Origin: Leeuwenhoekiella sp044542075
GTDB taxonomy: Bacteria; Bacteroidota; Bacteroidia; Flavobacteriales; Flavobacteriaceae
Reading direction: 5' to 3'
Length of the DNA: 64,000 nt
NCBI RefSeq assembly: GCF_044542075.1
Contig: NZ_JBITTU010000002.1
Location: forward strand, 546,555 to 610,554
The notes under the pieces were generated by a model that saw only the letters and a list, made by a program, of their open reading frames with translations, was not told the origin of the DNA and searched no databases. Both the position numbers and the translations under genes were made by a program. Positions 27,222-35,720 of the stretch are shown here, piece by piece (position 1 is the first letter of the stretch; every line of letters starts with the position of its first letter).

Positions 27222-28421
27222 ATGAAAAAAATATTTTCTTATGAAAACCGAGTAGTAGCGCTAATGGCGTTGACTTTTGGAGTCCTGTTTTTTGATAGGC
27301 TGGCACTTAATTATCTGGTGCCTTATGTGTCAAAAGATCTGAATCTTAATAATTTTCAGATAGGACTTTTAGCAGCAGGTCTATCTTTAGCCTGGGCCGT
27401 ATCAAGCTACTTTACGACAGCCTGGTCTGAGTCTAGAAATAAAAATAAAATCACATTTATAGTGGCAATTTTTATTTTCTCTGTATGCTCATTTGGTTCA
27501 GGATTAGCAATGGGTTTTGGTGCATTATTAGCAGCCAGACTTGTGATGGGTTTAGCTGAAGGTCCTGTGATTCCGCTTGCGCAAATATTTGTAGAACGGG
27601 AATCATCTCCTACCAGATTAGGTATTAATGTAGGAATTGTACAAGCCGTAGGTGGAGCTCTATTTGGTTCTATACTTGCGCCAATAATTCTTATTCAAAT
27701 TGCCGAAAATATGGGTTGGCGTACCGCCTTTTATATAGCAGGTGTTCCGGGACTTTTAATGGGAGTACTGGCCGCAGTTTATTTAAAAAAATCCACTACT
27801 GAAAGTAGGGGGATTGAGGTAAAAAATGGATTTAATATCAAAGAATTATGGCAGTATACTAACATTAAATGGGGTACACCATTAGCCTGCTGTGTTTTTG
27901 GATGGTGGTTCGCAACGATACCTTTTATCACAAAATATTTTACAGACGTGCAAGGTATGTCTGCAGGTGATATGCAAAAAACTATGGGTTTATTGGGGGT
28001 TGCAATGCTTGTTTCCTCTTTATTTTTCCCCGGAATATCAGATAAAATAGGTAGAAAGAAAGCATTATTGATAGCATTAATCTTGGGTATTTTTTATCCG
28101 TTTGCTGTGTATTATTTAAACGGTTCTGGTGCACATCTGCCCGCTATGTTTATTACTTATGCTATGGTAGGTACCATACCGCTTGTGGCAGCAATTGTAC
28201 CATCAGAGGCAGTGCCTAACCATCTTAAAGCAAAAGCTGTGGGGTTTGTAACAGGGGTTGCAGAAATTGTAGGAGGTGTTTTAATTCCGGCAATCGCAGG
28301 TGGTTTATCTGATGCGATAAATGAGTCTGCATTTTTATGGGTTGCAGCTGTTTTAGCAGTATTATCTCTCTTTTTCTTATCTAAAATGAAAGAAACAAAA
28401 GGTGAAGTAACAGTAAAATAA
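27222..28421 (+). CDS. MFS transporter, probable aromatic/organic acid carrier
   Basis: A 399-residue major facilitator protein with about twelve hydrophobic segments. The N-terminal half has FDRLALNYLVPYVSKDL and LSLAWAVSSYFT; the central loop at about 190-205 is charged; ISDKIGRKKALL in the second half is the repeated MFS loop motif. The overall pattern is that of the anion:cation symporter or aromatic acid:proton symporter groups rather than sugar carriers. It lies 11 bp before the second Rieske oxygenase gene, so it probably brings the aromatic acid freed by the exported sulfatase and esterase across the inner membrane. No dedicated pcaK-type carrier is present in the pca operon, so it may serve that as well. 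Confidence 0.85.
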   Translation: MKKIFSYENRVVALMALTFGVLFFDRLALNYLVPYVSKDLNLNNFQIGLLAAGLSLAWAVSSYFTTAWSESRNKNKITFIVAIFIFSVCSFGSGLAMGFGALLAARLVMGLAEGPVIPLAQIFVERESSPTRLGINVGIVQAVGGALFGSILAPIILIQIAENMGWRTAFYIAGVPGLLMGVLAAVYLKKSTTESRGIEVKNGFNIKELWQYTNIKWGTPLACCVFGWWFATIPFITKYFTDVQGMSAGDMQKTMGLLGVAMLVSSLFFPGISDKIGRKKALLIALILGIFYPFAVYYLNGSGAHLPAMFITYAMVGTIPLVAAIVPSEAVPNHLKAKAVGFVTGVAEIVGGVLIPAIAGGLSDAINESAFLWVAAVLAVLSLFFLSKMKETKGEVTVK

Positions 28422-28432
28422 AAATTAATCAT

Positions 28433-29503
28433 ATGAACATAGCTAATAAAAGCGACGAAAAAAATATAAAAGTAGAATTTCCCTTAAATGTCTGGTACGT
28501 TGCTGCATTAAGTAAAGAGCTTACAGATAAACCTTTGCCAAGAACACTACTTAATAATCCTGTAGTATTATATAGAACGAAAGAAGGAAAAGTAAACGCT
28601 TTAGAAGATCGTTGTTGTCATCGTCATTTGCCTTTATCTATGGGTATTATTGAAGAAAAAGGACTGCGATGCGGGTATCATGGTTTATTGTTTGATGATG
28701 CAGGAAAAGTAATAGATGTACCGGGTCAGGATCATCTTCCTCCTAATGCTTGTGTAAAAAGTTACAATGTAGTCGAGCAAGATGCAATTGTCTGGATGTG
28801 GTTTGGGAGTGAAGGAAATGAAATTCCTACTGAAGATCCTCCACGATATAGCTTTCATACAGATAGTGATTATGTGTTTGATGGTGATGTTTACAAGTAT
28901 CAGGCACCTTATCAATTAATACATGACAATTTACTTGATCTAAGTCACTTAGGTTATGTTCATGTACATACCATAGGTGGTGATGCTCATACACATATGA
29001 GTGCAAAACTTATTTCAGAGACACGAGGTGATAGTGTTTTTATAAAACGTTACTTACCTAATTCTACACCACCCCCTACGTATTTAGCAGCTTATAATTT
29101 TAAAGGGAAAGTTGATAGATGGCAGGAGTTAGAGTTTTTTGCATCTCATATACGTATCTGGACCGGTGCAATAGATGTAGATACAGACTCACTTGATAAT
29201 CCTGAAAGAACAGGTTTTCATATGCGCGGATTACACGGTCTAACACCAGAAACTACAGAAACGTCACATTATTTCTGGACGATAGCTACAAACCCTGAAA
29301 ATAATATTGAAGAAATAAAACAAAAAGTTGTTGAACAAACCAGATTCACATTTGATGAAGATAAGGTTGTTGTTGAAGAACAATTTAAAAATATGCAAAA
29401 ATTTGGAGCTCAACCCTCATTTGATATTCACGTTGATGTAGGTCCTAATAGAGCACGCCGGGTGATAAAAAAATTAATTAGAACCAGTAACAAAAGTTCT
29501 TAG
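28433..29503 (+). CDS. Second VanA-like Rieske oxygenase (aromatic O-demethylase type)
   Basis: A 356-residue Rieske non-heme iron oxygenase. The cluster ligands are Cys61 and His63 (CCHRH) and Cys80 and His83 (CGYH). The mononuclear iron histidines are His172 and His177 in NLLDLSHLGYVH, and HVDVGPNRARR near the C-terminus probably holds the acidic ligand. It resembles the VanA at 11392 in length and layout but differs clearly in sequence, so it is a distinct substrate class rather than a recent copy. No reductase gene accompanies it in this operon; electrons may come from VanB at 10409. It probably demethylates or hydroxylates the ring to yield the catechol used by the extradiol enzyme at 30038. 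The substrate is unknown. Confidence 0.88.
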   Translation: MNIANKSDEKNIKVEFPLNVWYVAALSKELTDKPLPRTLLNNPVVLYRTKEGKVNALEDRCCHRHLPLSMGIIEEKGLRCGYHGLLFDDAGKVIDVPGQDHLPPNACVKSYNVVEQDAIVWMWFGSEGNEIPTEDPPRYSFHTDSDYVFDGDVYKYQAPYQLIHDNLLDLSHLGYVHVHTIGGDAHTHMSAKLISETRGDSVFIKRYLPNSTPPPTYLAAYNFKGKVDRWQELEFFASHIRIWTGAIDVDTDSLDNPERTGFHMRGLHGLTPETTETSHYFWTIATNPENNIEEIKQKVVEQTRFTFDEDKVVVEEQFKNMQKFGAQPSFDIHVDVGPNRARRVIKKLIRTSNKSS

Positions 29504-29525
29504 ACTAGAAAATAATAAGCTGAAA

Positions 29526-29822
29526 ATGACAAAAAAAGCCAATAGATATAAATTACGATTAGAACTTCTTGAATTGCTTAAAGCAGAGGAAAACACATAT
29601 AAACCTATAGAACTAGAATTTGGCAATCACGATAATATTTTCAAAATAGTTGAACGCTTAAAAGCAAAGAATCAATTTAAATCTGAGCAGGATTCTGTAG
29701 AATTTGCGATAGGTCTTAAACTCTTTAGTGAGGTAATGTTAAAGAATAAGGATAATGAACTATTTAAAGAGTTTAGACCACATTTTGGGGAATTAATGAA
29801 GAAGATTAAATCTTCTGAATAA
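29526..29822 (+). CDS. Small DUF3861-like protein
   Basis: A 98-residue soluble protein with no signal peptide. The segments NHDNIFKIVERLKAK (33-47), FAIGLKLFSEVML (61-73) and FRPHFGELMKKIK (84-96) match what is recalled of the DUF3861 family, a short alpha/beta protein of unknown function. It starts 22 bp after the Rieske oxygenase stop and so is probably co-transcribed as the last gene of that operon. A role as a small accessory to the oxygenase, or a passenger gene, are both open. The composition is highly charged and AT-rich like its neighbours. Confidence 0.7.
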   Translation: MTKKANRYKLRLELLELLKAEENTYKPIELEFGNHDNIFKIVERLKAKNQFKSEQDSVEFAIGLKLFSEVMLKNKDNELFKEFRPHFGELMKKIKSSE

Positions 29823-29932
29823 TAAATAATTTGCTTTATAGATTTTTTATTACAGCAGATACTAAATTTTGTTAATAAAGAATACAAATGAATATAATTA
29901 TAGAAGTTAACTTGAGAATTATTCTTATACGA

Positions 29933-29996
29933 ATTGATTTTGAATAGTAATTACCATTTAATGATTCATTTTCAACCCAAAATACATTTAAATTTG
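29933..29996 (+). promoter_or_regulatory. AraC-type promoter D (extradiol dioxygenase operon)
   Basis: ATTGATTTTGAATAGT at 29933-29948 is identical over 16 bp to the copy at 16399. Half-site TGAAT is at 29941-29945 and the second, TGATT, at 29962-29966 (21 bp period). A perfect -7 box TAAATTTG is at 29989-29996, 56 bp after the motif start. The ATG at 30038 lies 41 nt beyond. No TTG -33 element is evident, which fits a promoter that depends on an activator. Confidence 0.7.
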
Positions 29997-30037
29997 TTTT
30001 AAGAATCACGCAAAAAAAACCATAAATTTTAATAAAA

Positions 30038-31030
30038 ATGGCAAAAAATCCGCATTATTTTTCACAAATGGCACATATTGAAGTGCTAACCCAGGATTTG
30101 GAAAAATCTGTACATTTCTTTGGAGAGATTGTAGGTATGGATATTACCGGTAGGGAAGAGAATTCAGTTTACTTAAGAGCCTGGGGCGATTATTTTCACC
30201 ATACACTAAAGCTTACACAAAGTGAAGAATCAGGATTGGGTCATATAGGATGGCGTGCAGATAGTCCCGAAGCATTAGAGGAAGCTGTAGAATATTTAGA
30301 AGGCATAGGAGCAGGAAGAGGCTGGCACGATGGGGATCTGGGTCACGGTAAGGCTTTTAAATTTCAATCTCCGGAAGGTCATATGCACGAGGTGTTTTGG
30401 GATGTAGAATGGTTGCGTGAAGAAGGTGAACGTGGTAGTGTATATGCAGACCGCTATTCTAGTAATCGATTGAAAGGGGCAAATCCCAGACGTTTTGATC
30501 ACGTTACTTATATGGTTTCTAAAGGTGCGTATCCTGCAGAAAAAGCATTCTGGAAAGGTTTAGGTCTTAAAAACCCGGATGAGATACGTATTTCTGATGA
30601 AATTCCTCCTATAGGCGGGTTGCATACGATTGCAAATTTATCACACGATATAGCTGTGTTTACAGATCCTAACATAGCCCCTAAACAAGCTGTTTTAAAT
30701 CATATATGCTGGAATGTGGACAGTAGAGAAGAAGTTCTTCTTGCATTAGATTATTTTATAGAAAAGGGCTACAAAAGTGTTATGGGAGCGCCTACACGTC
30801 ACAAAGCAGATGAAGGATTTTTTATATATATCGTAGATCCGGGTAGTGGTATTCTGTTTGAATATTATGCGTGTGCGCGTTTAGTTTTTGCACCAGACCA
30901 CTTAGATGTTCATTATTTAAAAGATAATCCTAATGATGCCTGGGGTTCGGTAAATCCGTTTGCAGAAATGGCAAAAGGTAAAAAACTAGGACTTTCTGAT
31001 GACGGTACAGTGAGGCCAGTAGATATATAA
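30038..31030 (+). CDS. VOC-family extradiol ring-cleavage dioxygenase
   Basis: A 330-residue two-domain type I extradiol dioxygenase (vicinal oxygen chelate fold). The iron(II) facial triad can be placed as His155 (RFDHVTY), His222 (LNHICW) and Glu275 (LFEYYA), with spacings close to those of BphC-type enzymes. The N-terminal domain (about 10-125) keeps the fold but, as usual, not the metal site. It should cleave a catechol next to the hydroxyl pair (meta cleavage), giving a yellow semialdehyde or ketone. It heads an operon with a C-C hydrolase candidate, a flavin monooxygenase and an FAH protein, and is preceded by promoter D. The exact catechol is not deducible; homoprotocatechuate-type compounds are among the options. 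Confidence 0.9.
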   Translation: MAKNPHYFSQMAHIEVLTQDLEKSVHFFGEIVGMDITGREENSVYLRAWGDYFHHTLKLTQSEESGLGHIGWRADSPEALEEAVEYLEGIGAGRGWHDGDLGHGKAFKFQSPEGHMHEVFWDVEWLREEGERGSVYADRYSSNRLKGANPRRFDHVTYMVSKGAYPAEKAFWKGLGLKNPDEIRISDEIPPIGGLHTIANLSHDIAVFTDPNIAPKQAVLNHICWNVDSREEVLLALDYFIEKGYKSVMGAPTRHKADEGFFIYIVDPGSGILFEYYACARLVFAPDHLDVHYLKDNPNDAWGSVNPFAEMAKGKKLGLSDDGTVRPVDI

Positions 31031-31064
31031 GAATTACAAATTTATAATACCTAAATAGAAAATT

Positions 31065-32180
31065 ATGTGGCATTTTTTTCCGGGCAAGTATATGCCCTCA
31101 TATCAAGTAAACAGAGCACTAACTCAAGCACATTATGGTGGTGGGGAATTTGCAGAAATCCTGGAAGTAGCAGGGAATATAGATCCAGACAATAGAGAAA
31201 CTTTTAATCTTGAATGGTTAAAAAAGGGTAATGAGGTTTTTAGCTGGGCTGAAGATTACGAGAATAAAAAATCATTTGTTTCAGCAAGGCGTACTTATTT
31301 AAGAGCCTTTAACTATTTGCGTACTGCAGAATTCTTTATGAATCTGCAAGATGATCGCAAAATAGAAACCTATATAAAAGCACGTGAAGCCTTTATTAGA
31401 GCTACGCAATACTTTGAAGAAAAACCAATTCAAATAGAGGTTCCTTTTGAAGACTCTTTTCTACCAGGGTATTTATTTAAACCTAAAGGAATTAAAAACC
31501 CTCCAGTGATGGTGATGTTTGGTGGTTTAGATAGCCTCGCAGAAGAACTGTATTTTGGTATAGGTGATCATTTAATTGAGCGTGGCGTAGCATTGCTTGC
31601 AGTTGATGGCCCGGGGCAGGGAGCGGCCTTGCGCTTAAATCACATTCACTCTCGTTACGATTATAATGTAGCCGGTACGGCAGTTTTAGATTGGGTTTTA
31701 GAGAATCTAAAAGATGAAGTCGATACTAGTAGTGTAGGAATAGCAGGGGTTTCTATGGGTGGATATATGGCGGCACGTTGTGCGGCTTTTGAACCCCGTT
31801 TTAAAGTGTGTATGATTTTTGGCGCTGTATGGTCTTATTATTCAGTATGGGAAGGACGTAGTGCTAAGCACCCGCTTTCTGAAATAGTACAGCATATTAT
31901 GGATGCCAATAGCCACGAGGAAGTTCTTGAAAAGTTGAAAGGTTTTACACTCGAAAATGGTGTTGCCGAAAAAATTAGCATGCCCACTTTTATAATGCAC
32001 GGTGGTGGCGATAAACAGAATTTTGTAGAACACGCGCTAACACTAGAGCAGCATTTAATGTGTGAGCATGAGATGAAAATTGTTCCTGAGGGTGAAAGCG
32101 GTTCGCAACATTGCCAGGTAGATAATTTTATGCCTGCTTTAGATATGTTTGATTGGATTGCCAAAAAAATACACGAGTAA
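31065..32180 (+). CDS. Alpha/beta hydrolase, candidate ring-cleavage product (C-C bond) hydrolase
   Basis: A 371-residue alpha/beta hydrolase with an N-terminal helical region of about 120 residues before the core. The catalytic triad is probably Ser230 (GVSMGG), Asp316 (HGGGDKQNF) and His349 (GSQHCQ). The helical N-terminal part and length match the FrsA/2,6-dihydroxypseudooxynicotine hydrolase group (DUF1100), some of which split C-C bonds of ring-derived ketones. Standing 34 bp after an extradiol dioxygenase gene, it is a good candidate for hydrolysis of the ring-fission product. An ordinary esterase role is the alternative. No signal peptide is visible, so it acts in the cytoplasm. Confidence 0.83.
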   Translation: MWHFFPGKYMPSYQVNRALTQAHYGGGEFAEILEVAGNIDPDNRETFNLEWLKKGNEVFSWAEDYENKKSFVSARRTYLRAFNYLRTAEFFMNLQDDRKIETYIKAREAFIRATQYFEEKPIQIEVPFEDSFLPGYLFKPKGIKNPPVMVMFGGLDSLAEELYFGIGDHLIERGVALLAVDGPGQGAALRLNHIHSRYDYNVAGTAVLDWVLENLKDEVDTSSVGIAGVSMGGYMAARCAAFEPRFKVCMIFGAVWSYYSVWEGRSAKHPLSEIVQHIMDANSHEEVLEKLKGFTLENGVAEKISMPTFIMHGGGDKQNFVEHALTLEQHLMCEHEMKIVPEGESGSQHCQVDNFMPALDMFDWIAKKIHE

Positions 32181-32221
32181 CAGGCAAGCATTCATTTTAA
32201 TTAATTAAAAAATCGTCACCC

Positions 32222-33361
32222 ATGTCGGCAGTAAAAAAAATACTTATAGTAGGAGGAGGAATAGGCGGTCAATCTGCAGCAATAGCCTTTGCTAATAATG
32301 GTAATGAGGTAGAGGTTGCAGAACGGTTAGATGCTTATAATGTGTATGGCGTAGGCATAATTCAGCAATCTAATGCATTACGAGCATTAGATAAAATAGG
32401 TCTTGCTGATGAAACTATGCGTCAGGGATACCCTTACGGACAATTAAAAATGTACACTGCTGGTGGTCATTTTATGGGATTAGCAGGAGCACCACCTATG
32501 GGTAAGTATCCTAGTCATAATGGTATATCAAGGCGTGTACTTCACGAAATAATGTATAAAGAAGCATTAGATAAAGGGGTTACCTACAAAATGGGAACTA
32601 CTGTTACTCACATTGAGAATAATGTAAATGCTGTTACGGTGACTTTTACTGATGGCACAACAGGAACCTATGATATTTTAATCGCTTCAGATGGTATAAA
32701 TTCTCAGGTTCGGAAAATGGTTTTTGGAGACTATAAACCTAGATATATGGGAGTTTCTGTATGGAGATATGCATTTAAAAGACACGAAGATCTTGACACT
32801 GCATATATGTACTATGGCAAACGTAGTAAAATAGGATTTATCCCAATGGATAAAGACACAATGTATATGTTTTTAGTATCATCAGAAGGGGCAGATAATC
32901 CCTGGATTGAAAAATCTGCATACATTCCTATGTTAAAAGATTACTTGTCTGAGTATCCTGTAAAAATAGCTCAGGATGTAATTTCTCAAATTACAGAACC
33001 AGATCTAGTAAATTACCGGCCTATTGAAGCCAGTCACTTACCCAATCCGTGGTATAAAAATAGAGTAATTGTTATAGGAGATGGAGCACATGCAACCGTC
33101 CCGCAACTGGGATCTGGTGCTGCATTAGCTCTTGAAGATGCAGTTGTATTAGCAGAAGAAGTGCAAAATGCTGTGACAGTAGAAGATGCCTTCAAGTCAT
33201 TTATGAGCAGACGTTTTGATCGTTGCATGGCTATTGTTAATGCTTCTGAAACTCTTGCAGAATGGGAACTTATGGATTTTGAAGGAAAACCACTTCCTGA
33301 AGGATCTCATCCCGGAAAGTTAATAGGTCAGGCAGTAGGAACGTTAATGCAGGCATTTTAA
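32222..33361 (+). CDS. FAD-dependent aromatic hydroxylase
   Basis: A 379-residue class A flavoprotein monooxygenase. The N-terminal dinucleotide motif is GGGIGG at 11-16 (preceded by KKILIV), the DG motif is ASDGINSQVR near 158-167, and the second FAD motif is GDGAHATVPQLGSGAALALEDA near 285-306. The pattern is closest to 3-hydroxybenzoate 6-hydroxylases and salicylate hydroxylases rather than PobA. It probably adds a hydroxyl group to the ring before extradiol cleavage, using NAD(P)H and oxygen. It lies 41 bp after the hydrolase gene and 15 bp before the FAH gene. The ring position and substrate are not known. Confidence 0.87.
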   Translation: MSAVKKILIVGGGIGGQSAAIAFANNGNEVEVAERLDAYNVYGVGIIQQSNALRALDKIGLADETMRQGYPYGQLKMYTAGGHFMGLAGAPPMGKYPSHNGISRRVLHEIMYKEALDKGVTYKMGTTVTHIENNVNAVTVTFTDGTTGTYDILIASDGINSQVRKMVFGDYKPRYMGVSVWRYAFKRHEDLDTAYMYYGKRSKIGFIPMDKDTMYMFLVSSEGADNPWIEKSAYIPMLKDYLSEYPVKIAQDVISQITEPDLVNYRPIEASHLPNPWYKNRVIVIGDGAHATVPQLGSGAALALEDAVVLAEEVQNAVTVEDAFKSFMSRRFDRCMAIVNASETLAEWELMDFEGKPLPEGSHPGKLIGQAVGTLMQAF

Positions 33362-33376
33362 AATTTATCTAAGTTT

Positions 33377-34336
33377 ATGAAGTTAGTCACATTTAAAATT
33401 GAATCAGGTTCTATACATACAGGTTGGCTTAAAGGGGGTGGTGTAGTTGCCATGCAACAAGCAGATGGTCGCTTGCCTAATGATATGCTCAGTTTTATAG
33501 ATGATCATAAGACCTATTTTGATATTATTAAAACCGAAAATCTTGAAGATTTAGAGCCGCATTACACATTAGCTAATGTTCAACTGTTAGCGCCTTTAAC
33601 TAATCCACGTAGTTTTAGAGATTATGTAGCTTTTGAAGAGCATATGCTCAATGCATCAAAATCATTTGGGCATTCTGTGAGTGAAGCCTGGTATAAGATT
33701 CCTATTTTTTATTTCACAAACCATCAGGCAATTTATGGTCCAGATTCTGAGATTAAGCGTCCGCTTAAAGAAACTAAACTAGATATTGAGCTTGAGATTG
33801 CTGCTGTGATAGGAAAAAAAGGGAGTGATATCAAAGCTGATGAAGCAGACGATTATATTTTTGGTTATACAGTGTTTAATGACTGGACGGCTCGTGGGAT
33901 ACAGCGCCAGGAGATGACTGTACCCCTGGGGCCTCACAAAGGAAAAGATTTCGCGAATGCTATAGGACCTTGTATAGTGACTAAGGATGAATTTGAAAAA
34001 TACAGGTGTACAATATCAAGAGCATCTCATCCTAAACATCTGGCAATGCCCCTAACTACAGATGGACGCTTTGACCTTAAAATGTCTTCACGCATTAATG
34101 GAATGACCGTTTGTGAAGGCAATTATAATTCGGTTTACTATACATTTCCACAAATGATAGAACGTGCTTCGGAAAATGATGTATTCTTAATGCCTGGTGA
34201 TATTTTGGGTAGTGGTACAGTAGGATGGGGGAGTCTTATCGAAAATAATTTTTCAGTACATAGGCCTCTTGAACCTGGAGATGTTATTGAATTAGAAATT
34301 GAAGGTATAGGAATACTACGCAACAAGGTTATCTAA
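33377..34336 (+). CDS. Fumarylacetoacetate hydrolase family protein, meta-pathway
   Basis: A 319-residue FAH-fold enzyme. Metal ligands are visible in the DIELEIAAVIG segment (Glu138 and Glu140) and probably the Asp of FNDWTARGIQ. The C-terminal part has the usual SGTVGWGS and LEPGDVIELEIEGIG segments. FAH proteins act on C-C bonds of beta-diketones or as hydratases and decarboxylases of oxo-dienoates. As the last gene of the extradiol operon it probably works on a late ring-fission product, in the way HpcE/MhpD-like enzymes do. It is longer than the FAH protein at 55850 (283 residues) and clearly separate from it. A hairpin at 34394 follows the gene. Confidence 0.86.
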   Translation: MKLVTFKIESGSIHTGWLKGGGVVAMQQADGRLPNDMLSFIDDHKTYFDIIKTENLEDLEPHYTLANVQLLAPLTNPRSFRDYVAFEEHMLNASKSFGHSVSEAWYKIPIFYFTNHQAIYGPDSEIKRPLKETKLDIELEIAAVIGKKGSDIKADEADDYIFGYTVFNDWTARGIQRQEMTVPLGPHKGKDFANAIGPCIVTKDEFEKYRCTISRASHPKHLAMPLTTDGRFDLKMSSRINGMTVCEGNYNSVYYTFPQMIERASENDVFLMPGDILGSGTVGWGSLIENNFSVHRPLEPGDVIELEIEGIGILRNKVI

Positions 34337-34393
34337 TATTTCTACAAACTAAATTAAAATTATATTGGGTTACGTAAGCCCCTGAAGTATACT

Positions 34394-34429
34394 AAATAAT
34401 AGGGTTGACAATAATGAGCCCTATTATTT
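34394..34429 (+). terminator. Hairpin after the extradiol operon, probable terminator
   Basis: AAATAATAGGG, 14 nt loop, CCCTATTATTT: perfect 11 bp arms, 57 bp after the FAH gene stop and before the LacI promoter. The 3' arm ends T-rich but there is no long T-run, so termination may be only partial. Confidence 0.55.
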
Positions 34430-34463
34430 GCATATATCTCAAAATAAAATAATTTAAATTTCA

Positions 34464-34494
34464 TTTGGTTAAACGTTTAACTTTAGTATATTTA
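34464..34494 (+). promoter_or_regulatory. LacI gene promoter with operator inside the spacer
   Basis: A -33 TTTG (34464-34467), a 19 bp spacer and a -7 box TATATTTA (34487-34494, one mismatch to TAnnTTTG) form a Bacteroidota-type promoter. The palindrome GTTAAACGTTTAAC (34468-34481) fills most of the spacer. A repressor bound there would block the promoter directly, so the LacI gene at 34512 is very likely autorepressed. Confidence 0.72.
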
Positions 34495-34511
34495 TCAAAT
34501 ATAACGATGTA

Positions 34512-35519
34512 GTGAAGCGTATTTCTATAAAAGATGTTGCCAAAGAAGCGGGAGTTTCTATAGCCTCAGTGTCCTATGTTTTAAACGATAGGGCAGAGGG
34601 TCGCATAGGTGAAGATACCATTAAGCGAGTTCAAAAAGCAGTAACAGATCTGAATTACAGACCTAATAAAATAGCTAAAAGTCTTAAAACGCAACGCACT
34701 TTTACATTGGGGCTAATTGTGGCAGATATATCAAACCCTTATTTCTCAGAATTGGCACGTATTATTGAGGATGAAGCTCGAAAAATAGATTGTACGCTCA
34801 TAATAGGAAGTTGTGATGAAGATAAAGTAAAGTTTGAGAGTCTTATAGATACGTTTAGAGAGCGACAAGTTGATGGATTGATAATGGCGCCGGTTGAAAA
34901 TAGTGGAGCTTATTTAAAAAGGTTACAGAAGAGTAAAATTCCGTTTGTTCTTATTGACAGAAATATGCCGGGTGTAGATGCGGCTTCAGTACAAATTAAT
35001 AATTTTGAGGTAGCATGTACGGCAACAGAACATTTACTAGATCAAGGAAGGCGCAATATTTGTTTTGTAAATTATACTTCAAAACTTGAAAGTCTTATTG
35101 AACGTGAAAGGGGGTTTAAAGCTTCGATAGAAGATAATAAAGAAGCAAATTTTAAAATTTTAGGAATTGATAAAAATCATATTGATAGAGATATTGAACT
35201 AGGGATTGAATCTATTCTAACTGCCGAAAGTAAAGTAGATGCGTTATTTTTTAGTAGTAACAGATTAGCTATTTCAGGATTAAAGCAATTGAGAAAACTA
35301 AAAATACCAGTTCCTGAAAAATTTGCAGTTGTAGCTTTTGATGAAACTGAGGCATATGAATTGTTTAGTGTTCCTATTTCGATTATACGCCAGCCATTAA
35401 AAGAAATAGGTAAGTTGGCTATAGCAACTGTAGACAAGCAAATACAGAATATCGAAATGCCTAAGGAAGCAATAATTTTAAATGCAGAATTAATAATAAA
35501 AGAATCTAGTTTAGGTTAG
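34512..35519 (+). CDS. LacI family transcriptional regulator of the ketose locus
   Basis: A 335-residue LacI/GalR-type repressor. The helix-turn-helix and hinge cover about 1-58 (ISIKDVAKEAGVSIASVSYVL, then LNYRPNKIAKSL). A periplasmic-binding-protein-like sensor follows (LGLIVADISNPYFSELA, MAPVENSG, PFVLIDRNM, VVAFDETEAYELF). The start is GTG at 34512, chosen because the LacI N-terminus begins there and no upstream ATG fits. The operator GTTAAACGTTTAAC is found in its own promoter and twice more before the fructokinase gene, so the repressor should control both its own gene and the 35751 operon. The effector is probably a sugar or sugar phosphate of that operon. Confidence 0.92.
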   Translation: MKRISIKDVAKEAGVSIASVSYVLNDRAEGRIGEDTIKRVQKAVTDLNYRPNKIAKSLKTQRTFTLGLIVADISNPYFSELARIIEDEARKIDCTLIIGSCDEDKVKFESLIDTFRERQVDGLIMAPVENSGAYLKRLQKSKIPFVLIDRNMPGVDAASVQINNFEVACTATEHLLDQGRRNICFVNYTSKLESLIERERGFKASIEDNKEANFKILGIDKNHIDRDIELGIESILTAESKVDALFFSSNRLAISGLKQLRKLKIPVPEKFAVVAFDETEAYELFSVPISIIRQPLKEIGKLAIATVDKQIQNIEMPKEAIILNAELIIKESSLG

Positions 35520-35540
35520 TATCTGTTTTTTTATAGAAAT

Positions 35541-35556
35541 AGTTAAACGTTTAACT
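35541..35556. promoter_or_regulatory. LacI-type operator 2
   Basis: AGTTAAACGTTTAACT, a perfect 16 bp palindrome located 22 bp after the LacI gene stop. It is identical to operator 3 at 35721, with centres 180 bp apart, which would allow looping between two bound dimers. Confidence 0.75.
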
Positions 35557-35720
35557 AGGACTTGATTATTTATTGCATCCTAATCTAGAGTAGTGTTTTG
35601 ATTAAATGAGGTATTTCTAATGTAGATTAAGTTGAAGCCGCTAGAGTAACGAATAAATAGTTTTTTTTAGCAAACGATTTCGTAACAGATTTTAAAATTG
35701 AAATTTCTTAAATATAAATT

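Noticed and set aside
30010..30045. GCAAAAAAAA run before the dioxygenase gene as a fourth fucose-regulon site
   Set aside because: There is no second GCAA at 21 bp and no correctly spaced -7 box; it is just an A-rich leader.
31838..32191. 117-codon open frame on the minus strand opposite the alpha/beta hydrolase
   Set aside because: Antisense shadow; Cys/Ser-rich with no recognisable domain, while the plus-strand gene has a full catalytic triad.
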